Assembly: GCA_958296225.1 (NCBI GenBank)
Contig: OY282456.1
Location: 3,876,523 to 3,940,522 of the forward strand
Source: an uncultured Dehalococcoidia bacterium
GTDB taxonomy: Bacteria > Chloroflexota > Dehalococcoidia > Lucifugimonadales > UBA3495
Length of the DNA: 64,000 nt
Reading direction: 5' to 3'
How positions within the stretch are numbered: position 1 is the first letter of the stretch; every line of letters begins with the position of its first letter. Below the pieces are notes generated by a model that made no database searches, had not been told where the DNA came from, and was given only the letters and a program-made list of their open reading frames with translations. The position numbers were made by a program, and so were the translations under genes. Shown in pieces: positions 26,001 to 33,825 of the stretch.

Positions 26001-29000
26001 CGTCATCGCCAACCTGAGAATTAACAACTCCGGCCATCAAAGAGTGGGGCTGTTCGGCGAGCTCAGCGGCCACATCTCCGGCGTGGGCCTGCCCAACGTC
26101 AACGTGGTCAGTACGAAAGGCAGCGGTTCGGCAGAGATTGGCGGGCTGGTCGGCTATATGCACGGCGGCGCAACGGTAACCTCCAGCTGGACCACCGGCC
26201 GGGTGGCGGCCACCGGCGGCACCAACGTCCGCAAATATGCCGGCGGACTGGTGGGTCGATCCCACGGCACCGTGCAGGCCAGCTATTCCAGGGCGAGCGT
26301 TAGCGCTGGCAACGGCTTTTACACTTACGGCGGCGGGCTGGTGGGTTACAATTACTACGGCACGGTGCGGGCCAGCTACGCTACCGGCCGGGTGTATGGC
26401 TTCTCTTTCTCCGGCGGCGTGGTGGGCTTGACAATTGGGGGCGCCATCCGGTCATCTTACGCCGTCGGGGTGATTAGCGGGGGCAGCGGGGGCCGGGGCG
26501 GGCTGCTCGGCGGCCATTTCTCCGGGCCCACGGTGGCCAACAGCTATTACAACTGGCAAATCACCGGCGGCGGCCTCGGCACGTCCCGCAACACCAACCA
26601 GCTGCGATCGCCAACCACCTACGCCGCCACTACCACCGACACCTACTTTGACTGGAACCTGAACGTGGACGGCAACACCGAAACCGGAGACGCGGACGGC
26701 AACGACGACCCGTGGCACTTCGGCTACGACGTGCAGTACCCGGTGCTGCAATACGACGGGATGGACATTCTGCGGCAGGATCGGGATACCATCCTGTTCA
26801 CCCCCGCCGCACTGGATTTGGACGAGGGCGACAACGCCACCTACACCGCCCGGCTGGGCGGCGAGCCCAAAGCGGGGAGTACGGTAACCGTAACCATTAC
26901 CGTCCCCGCCGACGCCGACGTAACCATCGACGGCCCCGACGGCGGCAGCGGGTTCAGCAAGAGCGAAACACTGGGAACTTTCAACGCGGGCAACTGGATG
27001 ACGCCCCAGACGGTAAGCGTCCGGACGGCCCACGACGCCGACCTGGCCAACGACGTCTCCATCCTGACGCACGCCGCCGTGGGCGCCGGCAGCGGCTTTG
27101 AGGACGCCAGCGACGGCCTGACCATAACGATTGAGGACGACGACCTGGGCAACATTCTCCTGACCCAAAGCGGCTCGGCCATAACCACGCTGGGCATAAC
27201 CGAGGCGGCCGGCAACGTCGCCTATCAGGTGGCCCCGGACCAGGCGCCGGTGTCCGACGCAACCGTAACCATCACCAGCAACAACGCCGCCGTAACCATC
27301 GACGGCCCCGACTCCGATACCACGTTCACCAACAGCGAAACGCTGACATTCGCCACCGGGGTGACTACGGCGCAGACGGTAACCATCAAGGCGGCGGACG
27401 ACAACGACCCCAACGACGAAAGCGTCACGCTGACTCATACCGCCGCCGGCGAGGGCAGCGGCTACGACGGCGTGAGCAAAACCCTCGCCGTAACCGTAAC
27501 CGACGACGACACGCCCAACATCCTGCTGTCCGCAGCCGCGCTGACCGTAACCGAGGAGGACAGCGGCGGCGGGAGCTACACGGTGCGGCTGACTACCGAG
27601 CCCACGGCTGACGTAACCGTGACCGTAACCGCGTCCGGCAGCCTGACCATCGACGGCCCCGACGCCGCCACTGATTTCACCGCCAGCGAAACGCTGACTT
27701 TCACGGCCAGCAACTGGGATACGGCGACGACGACGATAAAGGTAATAGCGGCGGCGGACGACGACCTGGTGAACAACACCATCGCGATTGCCCACAGCGC
27801 CGCCAGCGCGGACAGCGACTATGCCGGCATCAGCAAATCCCTGCCCGTAACGGTTACGGACAACGACACGCCAACCATCATCATCTCCGAAACCGGCACC
27901 CTGTCGGTGGACGAGGGCGGCGCCGGCGCCTACACCGTCAAGCTCAGCCACCGCCCGGACGCCGGCGTAACCGTCACCGTCACCAGCAGCCTCACCGACG
28001 ACGTGACCATTGACGGCCCCGACGCCGGCGCTACGTTCAGCGACAGCGAAACGCTGAGCTTCTCGACTACCAACTGGAATACGCCGCAGACGGTAACGGT
28101 CAAGGGAGCAACCGACAACGACCTGGCGGACAGCACGGGCAACACCCTGTCCCACGCTGCCAGCAATACGGTGTCGAGCATGGACAGCCTGTTCACCGGC
28201 GCGGCCACCGTAAGCCTGTCCGTAACCGTTACGGACACCACCACGCCCGGCATCCTGCTGACGCAAAGCGGCGCGGCCATCACCGCGCCGTTGGGCATAA
28301 CCGAGCAGGGCAGCGACGTCACTTACGACGTGGCCCTGAGCCACCTGCCGAAGGCCGATGTAACCGTAACCATAACCACCAGCGACAATACCGCCGTGAC
28401 CGTCGCTACCGACGGCACTTTCAGCAACAGCGAAACGCTGACTTTCACCACCGGGGACTGGTCAACGGCGCAGACGGTAACGCTCCGGGCGCCGGACGAC
28501 GGCGACGGCAACACCGTCAACGAAAGCGTCACCCTGACCCACGAGGCCAGCGGCGCGGGCAGCGGCTACGCCAGCATCAGCGACGCCACCCTGACCGTGA
28601 ACGTTACGGACGACGACACGCCCAACATCCTGCTGTCCGCATCCACGCTGACCGTAACGGAGGAGGACAGCGGCGGCGGGAGCTACACCGTGCGGCTGGC
28701 TACCGAGCCCACGGCCAACGTAACCGTAACCGTAACCGCGTCCGGCAGCCTGACCATCGACGGCCCCGACGCCGCTACTGCGTTCACCACCAGCGAAACG
28801 CTGACTTTTACTATGTCAGACTATGCGGCAAAGACGATAAACGTGCGCGCGGGGGCGGACGACGACCTGGCGAACAACCCCATCACGATTGCCCACACTG
28901 CCGCCAGCACGGACAGCGACTACGCCGGCAAGACCGCATCCCTGTCCGTAACCGCTACGGACAACGACACCCCGAGCATCGTCCTGTCTCAAACCGGCGT

Positions 29001-32000
29001 CCTGTCGGTGAACGAGGACGGCAGCGGCAGCTACACCGTCAAGCTCAGCCACCGCCCGGACGCCGGCGTAACCGTCACCGTCACCAGCAGCCTCACCGAC
29101 GACGTGGAAATCGACGGCCCGGACGCCGGCGCTACGTTCAGCGACCGCGAAACGCTGAGCTTCTCGACGACCAACTGGAACACGCCGCAAACGGTAACGG
29201 TCAAGGGCGCAACCGACAACGACCTGGCGGACAGCACGGGCAACACCCTATCCCACGCTGCCAGCAATACGGTGTCGAGCATGGACAGCCTGTTCACCGG
29301 CGCCGCCACCGTAAGCCTGTCCGTAACCGTTACGGACACCACCACGCCCAGCATCCTCCTGACCCAAAGCGGCGCGGCCATCACCACGCTGGGCATAACC
29401 GAGGATGCGGCGGCCGTCTATTATGACGTGGCCCTGAGCCACGCGCCCCTGGCCAACGTAACCGTAACCGTAACCGTCGGCAGCACCCCCACCAACTCCG
29501 TGGAAATCTACAAATCCGGCGGCACTTTCAGCGGCAGCCAGACGCTGACTTTCACCCCGACGAACTACAATACGACGCAGGGGCTAGCCATCCGGGCGCC
29601 GAACGACCCCAACCCCGACGACGAAACCGGCATAACGCTGAGCCACGCCGCCACCGACGCCACGTCCACCGCCAGCGGCTACGACGGCATCAGCAAAGAC
29701 CTGACCGTGAACGTTACGGACGACGACACGCCCAACATCCTGCTGTCCGCAGCCGCGCTGACCGTAACCGAGGAGGACAGCGGCGGCGGGAGCTACACGG
29801 TGCGGCTGACTACCGAGCCCACGGCTGACGTAGCCGTAACCGTAACCGCGTCCGGCAGCCTGACCATCGACGGCCCCGACGCCGCTACTGATTTCACCGC
29901 CAGCGAAACGCTGACTTTCACGGCCAGCAACTGGGATACGGCGACGACGACGATAAAGGTAATAGCGGCGGCGGACGACGACCTGGTGAACAACACCATC
30001 GCGATTGCCCACAGCGCCGCCAGCGCGGACAGCGACTACCACGGCGTCAGCAAGTCCCTGCCCGTAACCGTAACCGACAACGACACCCCGAGCATCGTCC
30101 TGTCTCAAACCGGCGTCCTGTCGGTGAACGAGGGCGGCAGCGACAGCTACACCGTCAAGCTCAGCCACCGCCCGGACGCCGGCGTAACCGTAACCATCAC
30201 CAGCAGCGCCACCGACGACGTGGAAATCGACGGCCCCGACAGCGGCCTCAATTACAGCAACGAGGAAACGCTGCGTTTCTCGACGGGCAACTGGAACGAT
30301 ACGCAAACGGTAAGGGTAAGGGGCCTAACCGACAACGACCTGTCCCACGACACCGGCAACACGCTGACCCACGCCGCCAGCAACACGACGGCCGCCGACA
30401 GCCTGTTCAGCAGCGCCGCCGACGCCGAGCTGTCCGTAAGGGTAACCGACACTACCAGCCCCAGCATCGTGCTAACCCAAAGCGGCGTGGCCATCAGCGG
30501 CGCGCTGCCCATCGACGAGGAGGGCAGCAACGTCACTTACCAGGTGGGCCTGAGCAACGCGCCCCTGGCTCCCGTAACCGTCACCATCACCAGCAACAAC
30601 GCCGCCGTAACCATCGACGGCCCCGACCCCGGCGCCGGGTTCACCGCCAGCGAAACGCTGACATTCGGCACCGGGGTAACTACGGCGCAGACGGTAACCA
30701 TCCAGGCGCCGGATGACGGCAACCACGTCAACGAAAGCGTAACGCTCACTCACGCCGCCAGCGGCTCGCTCAGCGGCTACGCCAGCATCAGCGACGCCAC
30801 CCTGACCGTGAACGTTACGGACAACGACACGCCCAACATCCTGCTGTCCGCCGCCACGCTGACCGTAACCGAGGAGGACAGCGGCGGCGGAAGCTACACG
30901 GTGCGGCTGGCTACCGAGCCCACGGCTGACGTAGCCGTAACCGTAACCGCGTCCGGCAGCCTGACCATTGACGGCCCCGACGCCGCCACTGATTTCACCG
31001 CCAGCGAAACGCTGACTTTCACCCCTGCGGACTATGCGGCAAAGACGATAAACGTGCGCGCGGGGGCGGACAACGACCTGGCGGACAACACCATCACGAT
31101 TGCCCACACTGCCGCCAGCACGGACAGCGACTACGCCGGCATCAGCAAATCCCTGCCCGTAACGGTTACGGACGACGACACGGGCAGCCTCATGCTGTCG
31201 CAAACCGCCCGCACCGTAACCGAGGGCGACGACGCCGGCGCTACCTATACCGTGAAACTGAGCCACCGGCCCTCGGCCGCCGTAACCGTCGCTATCACCA
31301 GCGCCAACGGCAAGGCCGCCGCAACCCCGTCATCCCTAACCTTCAACGCCGCCAACTGGAACACGACGCAGACGGTAACGGTAACGGCGGTGGCCGACGC
31401 CGACCTTGCCGACGGCAGCGACACGCTGACCCACACGCCCAGCGCCACCGGCGGCTACCTGGCCAGCGCAACCGAGGATGTAACCGTAACCGTCCAGGAA
31501 ACCACCGCGCCGGGCATGACCTTCAGCGAGAGCCAGTTGTCTATCGAGGAGAGGGACACCGACACCTACACCGTGGCACTGGCTGCCGCGCCGCCGGCTG
31601 ATACAACCGTCGCCATCACCAGCAGCAACCCCGCAATCACTGTCAACCCGGGGACCTTAACCTTCCCCGTTGCCGACTACAACACCCCCCAGACGGTAAC
31701 GGTCACCACGACGGCGGACGACGACGCTTTCCACGATGCGTCCTGGCTGACGCACACCCCCACCGTCCGGGGCGTCGCCGGCGGCGTCACGCTGCTGCCC
31801 GTACTGCTGCGGGAGCCGGCCCCCAGCGAAAGCGAGGAGCCGGCGCGAATCCGTATCAGGCCGCCGCCGCCGTCGCCGGCCGCTACCTCAACAATCTACG
31901 CCATCGCCCCCCACACGCTTACGGTGTCCGGCATGGCCGGCGTTCCCGACGGGGTGACGGTCAATACGGTGCAGAGCCTGGCCGGGGACTTGACCATTAC

Positions 32001-33099
32001 GTTCAGCGTGCCGCAGGGCATCCCGACCACGCTTGACGGCTACACACTGGACGGGGCTACGCTGGTAGGCATCAGCGTGACGCCGGCGGCGCCGGCGGGC
32101 GGGCTGGAAATCTGCCTGCCCCGGGGCGACGGTTCCACGCAGCTGCTGCACTACCGCTCCGGCCGCTGGCAGGCGGTGCCGGGTTCGGGGCCGCGGGGCG
32201 ACCAGGTTTGCGGCACGGTAAGCGATTTCTCCCCCTTCATCGCCGGCCAGCCGGCAGGAGATGAGCCTGCCCCCGGCCAGCCGACGGGAGATGAGCCTGC
32301 CCCCGGCCAGCCGGAGACCGAGTCCGAGCCGCCGCCGATTATCTACAACCTGAACATCCGCTTTGACGCCCGGCGCATCGCGTTGCCGGAGGGCCATACC
32401 GCCAGCTACCGGGTGCGGCTGGCCGGCCGGCCCGCCGGCCGCGGTGCCACTATCAGAATCCGCAGCGACAACCCGGACGTGAAACCCACTCCCGACGAAC
32501 TGCACTTCACCGCCGCCGACTGGGAGCAGTGGCAAACGGTAAGCATCGCCATCGCCGGCGACGCCAACCATACGGACGAAAGCTCGACGCTGGCGCACTA
32601 CGGCCCCAACCGTGGCTACGGCTCCGTGCTGGTGTCGGTAACGGACACCGGAGACAGCCGGCAGGCTGGCGACACACTCGCGCCGGCGCTGACGGTAATC
32701 ACAGAGCCGGGAGCGCGCTGGGGCGTAACCGCAACGCCAACCACGCCGGCGGATTTGACGGCGCACGGCGTGGTCCGGGTATCGCCGGCCTATGGCGTGC
32801 CGCGCACGGCGGCGGGCTACGGCCTGGGCCGCAACGGCGCAGCGCAAGCCATCGTCAGAGTCGCCGCGCCGGAGGACGCGCCGGTATCGGGGCTGACCGT
32901 CTGCCTGCCGGTAGCCCGGGCGCTGGCGGAGGAGGCGGGGGAACACCGGCTGACGCTGCTGCGGTATGGTGATGCTGACACCGGCGGCGGCTGGCAGGCG
33001 GTGTCCGGCGCGGAGTATGACGCCGCAGCCCAAAGCGTCTGCGCCGCCGGCGTGACCGAGTTCGGGGCTTTTGCGGCAGCCTACATCCTGCCGCAATAA
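23023..33099 (+). CDS. Giant secreted repeat protein (GLUG modules plus tandem beta-sandwich repeats), 3,358 aa
   Basis: A signal peptide (residues 1-34, hydrophobic ALALALLLASALALL, cut near VSAQS) marks export. Three modules of about 350 residues follow, at roughly residues 38-405, 414-790 and 898-1250. Each opens with a DxNDNNLIDxTTLAQL calcium-loop-like segment and a DLDFDTDDSGTVDS segment, and carries several GLUG-type units (GGLVGY...ASYATG). About fifteen beta-sandwich domains of 100-110 residues run from about 1255 to 2935, of the type YTVRLxxxP..VTVTV..NWxTxQTVTV..LTHxA. After a domain at about 2955-3070 come a Pro/Gly/Asp/Glu linker and a last beta domain with a C-terminal module. 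No LPXTG or other anchor is seen. It is probably a surface or matrix adhesin, stabilised by calcium; function inferred. Confidence 0.85.
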   Translation: MTPRRSVVLTALALALLLASALALLGGAGDVSAQSTTDYDTNDNNLIDITTLAQLNAIRHDLNGNGDPTSGGTAAYNTAFPSREAGATGRMGCQSTCAGYELRADLDFDTDDSGTVDSSDDYPNWTPIGTSAAPFSSTLQGNGHTIANLTIDAGASVARVGLFGQVSGAITGVGLPDASVSGAATNPAIGALVGYLNAGGTVTSSWATGSVASTDAGIFDKYVGGLVGYSAGTVRASYATASVTAASTAQRVSAGGLVGQLQSGTITASYATGAVAGGAGANSFTGGLAGIMGGSTPTVTASYSTGAVSSGASANIGGLSGSVSSSAVITASYWDTTTSGHTGTGAGTGQTTVALQTPTAYGTGASIYSGWNVNVDGVGGSDDPWHFGTASQYPILQYQRDAVGIDRQRGSASVDYANGNNLIDVTTLAQLDAIRYDLDGDGSVAKGGVSARYAAAFPGLSAGMGCPAPDGCAGYELMADLDFDTDDSGTVDSDDDYPNWTPIGTYSARYAGTFQGNHHTIANLTINSGASVVGMFTAASGAISGVGLRDVNVTVTRSPVLAGTLTGDLSSGGTITASWATGSLTATNADGNAKSLGGMVGSMSGSLRASYTGVSVTGPAAASQMRMGGLVGLLENNGTITASYATGPVSGGTGGSAAYVGGLVGVGGSTAQTTITASYATGRVTSNATNIGGLAGALTGSASAINSYWDTETSGIADSDPSTSPGEGKTTAQLQTPAAYGTTGIYSAWNMDLDNADTDDDVATGGDDPWDFGYASQYPALKYDGLDLLKQQGRGSIVIAPDALDIRPGASADYTVRLGGPPKAAVTVSIASDNTDVTVNQATLNFDDTNYATAQTVTVSVASDATLGDTASLAHTAAGAGSGFADVSATLTVAIIIDYDENDNNLIDVTTLAQLDAIRHDLNGNGDSTHTSYIAAFPGRTAGMGCPDGCTGYELRADLDFDTNDDGTVDSSDAYPNWTPLGNYSATFQGNHHVIANLRINNSGHQRVGLFGELSGHISGVGLPNVNVVSTKGSGSAEIGGLVGYMHGGATVTSSWTTGRVAATGGTNVRKYAGGLVGRSHGTVQASYSRASVSAGNGFYTYGGGLVGYNYYGTVRASYATGRVYGFSFSGGVVGLTIGGAIRSSYAVGVISGGSGGRGGLLGGHFSGPTVANSYYNWQITGGGLGTSRNTNQLRSPTTYAATTTDTYFDWNLNVDGNTETGDADGNDDPWHFGYDVQYPVLQYDGMDILRQDRDTILFTPAALDLDEGDNATYTARLGGEPKAGSTVTVTITVPADADVTIDGPDGGSGFSKSETLGTFNAGNWMTPQTVSVRTAHDADLANDVSILTHAAVGAGSGFEDASDGLTITIEDDDLGNILLTQSGSAITTLGITEAAGNVAYQVAPDQAPVSDATVTITSNNAAVTIDGPDSDTTFTNSETLTFATGVTTAQTVTIKAADDNDPNDESVTLTHTAAGEGSGYDGVSKTLAVTVTDDDTPNILLSAAALTVTEEDSGGGSYTVRLTTEPTADVTVTVTASGSLTIDGPDAATDFTASETLTFTASNWDTATTTIKVIAAADDDLVNNTIAIAHSAASADSDYAGISKSLPVTVTDNDTPTIIISETGTLSVDEGGAGAYTVKLSHRPDAGVTVTVTSSLTDDVTIDGPDAGATFSDSETLSFSTTNWNTPQTVTVKGATDNDLADSTGNTLSHAASNTVSSMDSLFTGAATVSLSVTVTDTTTPGILLTQSGAAITAPLGITEQGSDVTYDVALSHLPKADVTVTITTSDNTAVTVATDGTFSNSETLTFTTGDWSTAQTVTLRAPDDGDGNTVNESVTLTHEASGAGSGYASISDATLTVNVTDDDTPNILLSASTLTVTEEDSGGGSYTVRLATEPTANVTVTVTASGSLTIDGPDAATAFTTSETLTFTMSDYAAKTINVRAGADDDLANNPITIAHTAASTDSDYAGKTASLSVTATDNDTPSIVLSQTGVLSVNEDGSGSYTVKLSHRPDAGVTVTVTSSLTDDVEIDGPDAGATFSDRETLSFSTTNWNTPQTVTVKGATDNDLADSTGNTLSHAASNTVSSMDSLFTGAATVSLSVTVTDTTTPSILLTQSGAAITTLGITEDAAAVYYDVALSHAPLANVTVTVTVGSTPTNSVEIYKSGGTFSGSQTLTFTPTNYNTTQGLAIRAPNDPNPDDETGITLSHAATDATSTASGYDGISKDLTVNVTDDDTPNILLSAAALTVTEEDSGGGSYTVRLTTEPTADVAVTVTASGSLTIDGPDAATDFTASETLTFTASNWDTATTTIKVIAAADDDLVNNTIAIAHSAASADSDYHGVSKSLPVTVTDNDTPSIVLSQTGVLSVNEGGSDSYTVKLSHRPDAGVTVTITSSATDDVEIDGPDSGLNYSNEETLRFSTGNWNDTQTVRVRGLTDNDLSHDTGNTLTHAASNTTAADSLFSSAADAELSVRVTDTTSPSIVLTQSGVAISGALPIDEEGSNVTYQVGLSNAPLAPVTVTITSNNAAVTIDGPDPGAGFTASETLTFGTGVTTAQTVTIQAPDDGNHVNESVTLTHAASGSLSGYASISDATLTVNVTDNDTPNILLSAATLTVTEEDSGGGSYTVRLATEPTADVAVTVTASGSLTIDGPDAATDFTASETLTFTPADYAAKTINVRAGADNDLADNTITIAHTAASTDSDYAGISKSLPVTVTDDDTGSLMLSQTARTVTEGDDAGATYTVKLSHRPSAAVTVAITSANGKAAATPSSLTFNAANWNTTQTVTVTAVADADLADGSDTLTHTPSATGGYLASATEDVTVTVQETTAPGMTFSESQLSIEERDTDTYTVALAAAPPADTTVAITSSNPAITVNPGTLTFPVADYNTPQTVTVTTTADDDAFHDASWLTHTPTVRGVAGGVTLLPVLLREPAPSESEEPARIRIRPPPPSPAATSTIYAIAPHTLTVSGMAGVPDGVTVNTVQSLAGDLTITFSVPQGIPTTLDGYTLDGATLVGISVTPAAPAGGLEICLPRGDGSTQLLHYRSGRWQAVPGSGPRGDQVCGTVSDFSPFIAGQPAGDEPAPGQPTGDEPAPGQPETESEPPPIIYNLNIRFDARRIALPEGHTASYRVRLAGRPAGRGATIRIRSDNPDVKPTPDELHFTAADWEQWQTVSIAIAGDANHTDESSTLAHYGPNRGYGSVLVSVTDTGDSRQAGDTLAPALTVITEPGARWGVTATPTTPADLTAHGVVRVSPAYGVPRTAAGYGLGRNGAAQAIVRVAAPEDAPVSGLTVCLPVARALAEEAGEHRLTLLRYGDADTGGGWQAVSGAEYDAAAQSVCAAGVTEFGAFAAAYILPQ
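27511..31140 (+). repeat. About 1.1-kb higher-order tandem repeat inside the giant gene
   Basis: The segment beginning ACGCCCAACATCCTGCTGTC recurs at 27511, 28618, 29728 and 30829, spacings of 1107, 1110 and 1101 bp. Each unit encodes three beta-sandwich domains. Long blocks are identical between units, indicating recent expansion or gene conversion. Confidence 0.85.
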
Positions 33100-33135
33100 C
33101 CCCGCCAACCTTTCAAAAGGAGAGGGGGGCAGCGG

Positions 33136-33615
33136 CTAGGATGCGCTGGCCGCGGCGGCGCGAACGGACGCCAGGATGCGCCCGTAGGCGTTGCAGCGGC
33201 ACAGATTGCCGGACAGGGCTTCCCGAATCTCGGCGTCGGTGGGGGCGGGATTGGCGTCCAGCAGGGCGCGGGCTGCCATTACGAACCCCGGGGTGCAAAA
33301 GCCGCATTGCCCGCCGTCCTCGTCAAGGAACGCCTGCTGCAGGGGCGACAGTTCCCCCGCCGGAGCCAGCCCTTCCACCGTAAGCACGCGGCCGCCGGCG
33401 GCGCGCAGGGCCAGCACCTGGCAGGCGTTGACCGGCCGCCCGTCCAGCAGCACGGTACAGGCGCCGCACTCCCCACGGTCGCAGCCCCGCTTGGCGCCGG
33501 TCAGGCCAAGCGCGTCCCGGAGCGCGTCCAGCAAAGACCAGTGGTGGCGCACGGAAAGCGTATGCTCAGCGTCGTTGACGGTGATAGTGATGTCGGCGGC
33601 AGGCGGGTTGGTCAT
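33136..33615 (-). CDS. (2Fe-2S)-binding subunit of a xanthine-dehydrogenase-type oxidoreductase
   Basis: A 159-residue iron-sulfur subunit (CoxS/PaoA type) with two [2Fe-2S] sites. The plant-ferredoxin-like N-terminal cluster is in GAKRGCDRGECGACTVLLDG, with a further Cys in NACQVLAL. The C-terminal helical cluster is in GGQCGFCTPGFVMAARALL and ALSGNLCRCNAYGRI. It passes electrons from the molybdenum site to the FAD subunit. Unusually for this family, the gene is on the opposite strand from, and divergent to, the catalytic and FAD subunit genes at 33826 and 36107. ATG 33615 is preferred over an upstream GTG at 33627. Confidence 0.92.
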   Translation of the reverse strand: MTNPPAADITITVNDAEHTLSVRHHWSLLDALRDALGLTGAKRGCDRGECGACTVLLDGRPVNACQVLALRAAGGRVLTVEGLAPAGELSPLQQAFLDEDGGQCGFCTPGFVMAARALLDANPAPTDAEIREALSGNLCRCNAYGRILASVRAAAASAS

Positions 33616-33825
33616 AGCAGTTGGCACCCTGCGCGGCCGGAAGGCGGCAGCGGATAATGATGACAGCGCGTCGTTGACGTTAGTACGGGGCCATTGTTAC
33701 CATCAGCCCATCACAAATGCAAGTGAGGTTATCGTGGCTGCTGATAGCGTTATCATCGGTGGACTTGCGACTTGCCGACACATTCACCCTGTTCAACTTT
33801 TCCAACCCCAAATATCTGTGACGCT

